Assembly (NCBI GenBank): GCA_035631315.1
Contig: DASQIZ010000013.1
Span: 9,599 to 73,598, forward strand
Reading direction: 5' to 3'
Source: 40CM-2-70-7 sp035631315
Lineage (GTDB): Bacteria; Gemmatimonadota; Gemmatimonadetes; Gemmatimonadales; GWC2-71-9
DNA length: 64,000 bases
Shown here one piece after another: positions 62,792 through 64,000 of this stretch. The notes beneath the pieces were generated by a model that saw only the letters and a program-made list of their open reading frames with translations, was not told where the DNA came from and ran no database searches. A program made the position numbers and the translations under genes. The stretch's first letter is position 1. Each line of letters opens with the position of its first letter.

Positions 62792-63307
62792 CTAGGGCGT
62801 GTGGAGCTTGATGGGGACGATCGTGGTACCCCAGTGAAGCCGGAGCACGGCCGAGTCGGGACCGACTATGGGGAAGTAGAAGGAGAGGACTTCCATGTGG
62901 TCGCCCCGCTCGGGGGTCGCCGGGACGCGGAGGACGATGGTCGAGTCTCCGATGTAGGGCGTATGAAAGACGTGGACAGCCCGCGAGAACATGATGGTCC
63001 AGGTCGCGGTATCCGGAATGGTCCAGAGGCTGTAGCTCCCTGCCTTGAGCAGCTTTCCTTGTACGAGGACGTCTTTCGAGAAGCTGATGGTGGTGGCCGA
63101 GTCGGCGCCGGGATGCCAGACCTTGTCCCAGGGGACCAGTTTGCCGAAGAGTTTGCGCCCGCGGGCCACGGGGCGATTGTAGACGATGGAGATCGTGTCG
63201 AAGCCCATCACCTGGCCTACCCAGCCGTGCTGGGAAAAGGGGATTCCCTCTTGGGCGGTGAGGATCGTGGGCACCATGGCTAAGGCTGCGATGAGGATAG
63301 GGCGCAT
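62792..63307 (-). CDS. Exported DUF2911 family protein
   Basis: A 171-residue secreted protein of unknown function. Signal peptide is ILIAALAMVPTILTAQ. The DUF2911 domain follows with ISIVYNRPVARGRKLFGKLVPWDKVWHPGADSATTISFSKDVLVQGKLLKAGSYSLW, where the R-P-x-x-R-G-R-x-x-F-G and GxYxLW signatures are characteristic. The chain is predicted to be all-beta. No enzymatic motif is known for this family. The gene stands alone, reading away from the tRNA region, and nothing in the surroundings points to a partner. Confidence 0.88.
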   Translation of the reverse strand: MRPILIAALAMVPTILTAQEGIPFSQHGWVGQVMGFDTISIVYNRPVARGRKLFGKLVPWDKVWHPGADSATTISFSKDVLVQGKLLKAGSYSLWTIPDTATWTIMFSRAVHVFHTPYIGDSTIVLRVPATPERGDHMEVLSFYFPIVGPDSAVLRLHWGTTIVPIKLHTP

Positions 63308-63409
63308 ATCTTCAGTTTAGGCTCCCCTGCGACTAACTTCAGGCCCCTGATGTACGGAAGTAGTAAAGGCTCGTTGTACAGCGAATAACGAGTAGACGCA
63401 ACAGGTGGC

Positions 63410-63433
63410 AAGGCTAGACGCACAGACGCGTAG
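63410..63433. repeat. Octamer array (ACGCNNAG), left arm near tRNA-Pro
   Basis: Units AAGGCTAG, ACGCACAG, ACGCGTAG. This is the reverse complement of the 12826 family. With the copy at 63491-63514 it forms an inverted pair, so CAGACGCGTAG can pair with its counterpart. Bases 63308-63530 contain no gene that I can support. Confidence 0.65.
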
Positions 63434-63490
63434 ATGGTGATCAGTACGACGGTTAGCAGGTTGTCCCGTGAACCGCGTCCGGCAACGCAC

Positions 63491-63514
63491 CTGTCCGTCT
63501 AAGCGTCTGTTGAG
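63491..63514. repeat. Octamer array (CTNNGCGT), right arm near tRNA-Pro
   Basis: Units CTGTCCGT, CTAAGCGT, CTGTTGAG, ending 16 bp before the tRNA. It is inverted relative to 63410-63433 and similar to 12826-12857. Confidence 0.65.
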
Positions 63515-63530
63515 TGTAGCCTAGCAGTTT

Positions 63531-63604
63531 CGGGACGTGGCGCAGCCCGGTAGCGCACCTGCTTGGGGTGCAGGGGGTCGCGGGTTCAAATCCCGCCGTC
63601 CCGA
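63531..63604 (+). tRNA. tRNA-Pro (anticodon GGG)
   Basis: A 74-base cloverleaf. Acceptor arms CGGGACG (63531-63537) and CGTCCCG (63597-63603) are followed by discriminator A. The D arm contains GCGCAGCCCGGTAGCGC. The anticodon stem CCTGC/GCAGG encloses loop TTGGGGT, giving anticodon GGG. The T arm is CGCGGGTTCAAATCCCGC. The 3' CCA is not encoded. Confidence 0.96.
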
Positions 63605-63646
63605 CTCTCTTAATGCAGTCGTTGCAAGGATTCTCACGTTCGCCGT

Positions 63647-63661
63647 GAACAAAAGGTGAAC
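63647..63661. promoter_or_regulatory. LexA-like direct repeat (GAAC-N7-GAAC)
   Basis: GAAC at 63647-63650 and again at 63658-63661, spaced by seven bases (AAAAGGT). This matches the GTTC-N7-GTTC layout of the alphaproteobacterial SOS box read on the other strand. A GTTC at 63638-63641 lies nearby. It is upstream of the candidate leader RNA. LexA of this lineage may use another motif, so the assignment is tentative. Confidence 0.35.
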
Positions 63662-63710
63662 GCTTTGCGGCCATTTTGCCGCGAGGACCACTCGGTTACA
63701 TTTGGTACCA

Positions 63711-63836
63711 GTAGCGGCGACGCGCCCTGGGAGCACCCGCCTGATCAGCGGCACGCAGGACCCCGCAGAGCAGCACACCAGCAAGGGCGTTAGGGTGATC
63801 GATCTGAGCTCGCCGCTGTAACGAGGCCTGAATCCC
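63711..63836 (+). ncRNA. Candidate structured leader RNA (unclassified)
   Basis: Closing stem AGCGGCGA (63713-63720) with TCGCCGCT (63810-63817) encloses a second stem CGCCCT (63723-63728) with AGGGCG (63784-63789) and an inner hairpin CCGC-CTGATCA-GCGG (63737-63751). A strong terminator follows directly and the next start codon is at 63901. No known riboswitch class is recognised. A possible promoter, TTGCCG (63676) with TACATT near 63697, would start transcription just before the first stem. Confidence 0.5.
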
Positions 63837-63886
63837 GCGGCCCGCTGTCGAGAGCACTCCAACTCGACGGCGGGCCGCTTTGTTTT
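63837..63886 (+). terminator. Rho-independent terminator upstream of the last gene
   Basis: Stem GCGGCCCGC (63837-63845) with GCGGGCCGC (63870-63878), extended by GTCGAG/CTCGAC, loop AGCACTCCAA, then TTTGTTTT (63879-63886). It ends 15 bases before the ATG at 63901, so it could act as an attenuator. Confidence 0.85.
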
Positions 63887-63900
63887 CGGGGATTCATCGC

Positions 63901-64000
63901 ATGGACCTCAAGACGACGCTCGACGCGATTCCCGTCGAGTCCATCCCAGCCGCGCTCAACCACCTCTCGGGTCGCCTGCTCGCGACGCCGCGCGAGGTGA
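63901..64000 (+). CDS. Start of an unidentified gene (cut by window end)
   Basis: ATG 63901 is preceded by GGGGATT and opens a frame of 33 codons to the window edge: MDLKTTLDAIPVESIPAALN, then HLSGRLLATPREV. The amphipathic helix (IPAALNHLSGRLLA) followed by TPREV resembles the lead-in to a helix-turn-helix of excisionase-like DNA-binding proteins, but too little is visible to assign a family. The tRNA upstream and a possible DNA-binding product would fit the edge of an integrated element; this is speculative. Confidence 0.55.
   Translation, partial: MDLKTTLDAIPVESIPAALNHLSGRLLATPREV

Noticed and set aside
63453..63862. Minus-strand frames containing GTAGFEPATPCTPSRCATG-like peptides
   Set aside because: These are the well-known false translations of a tRNA gene read on the opposite strand.

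Overview
The window is high-GC, densely coded bacterial chromosome. The gene content (many exported S9, M1, M14, M28 and tricorn-type peptidases, Ser/Thr kinases carrying TolB-like propellers, Tat-exported sugar oxidoreductases, DUF1080, DUF2911) suggests a Gram-negative soil bacterium of the Gemmatimonadota/Acidobacteriota kind. That placement is inferred from content only; there is no rRNA or marker gene to confirm it. I see no transposase, integrase, CRISPR array or replication origin.

Layout. 1-1848: glyoxylate shunt (end of aceB, then aceA). 1829-15288: an S9 peptidase, a lipid block (acyl-CoA desaturase, cyclopropane-fatty-acid synthase, second desaturase), a three-domain GH18/deacetylase/glycosyltransferase protein, an outer-membrane-like protein, an MFS carrier and an M1 aminopeptidase. 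15322-18590: cutC, a nucleoside-type MFS carrier and a Tat-exported Gfo/Idh/MocA oxidoreductase. 18604-24351: glycan hydrolases (fucosidase, SGNH esterase, CocE-type hydrolase, GH35 galactosidase). 24461-42974: nine consecutive minus-strand genes, mostly exported peptidases and amidohydrolases, with two receptor-like Ser/Thr kinases in the middle. 43007-46602: Fpg/MutM-type glycosylase, PP2C phosphatase, YpdA-like reductase. 46676-50956: a four-gene chain with stop/start overlaps or very short gaps (GMC dehydrogenase, its small Tat subunit, Gfo/Idh/MocA, DUF1080) that looks like a periplasmic 3-keto-glycoside pathway. 51028-57198: GH36-like glycosidase, M14 peptidase, a sugar dehydrogenase gene with its middle deleted, and a Tat-exported TIM-barrel isomerase-like protein. 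57246-63307: prolyl oligopeptidase, membrane protein, di-haem cytochrome, beta-helix lipoprotein and DUF2911. 63411-64000: tRNA-Pro(GGG), a candidate structured leader RNA ending in a strong terminator, and the start of another gene.

The genes describe an aerobic scavenger that breaks down peptides and glycans outside the cytoplasm, oxidises sugars through flavin and cytochrome proteins, and uses C2 units through the glyoxylate shunt.

The most unusual signal is a set of about a dozen short tandem arrays with a period of exactly 7 or 8 bp. They have related but different unit sequences. They sit either between convergent genes, often as large hairpins, or inside the first codons of exported-protein genes: at the start codon, in the signal peptide, or at the signal/mature junction. 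I do not recognise this as a described repeat family. Other points worth checking are a nested palindromic element at 53029-53113, an SD-sequestering hairpin before the prolyl oligopeptidase, and the structured RNA at 63711-63886.
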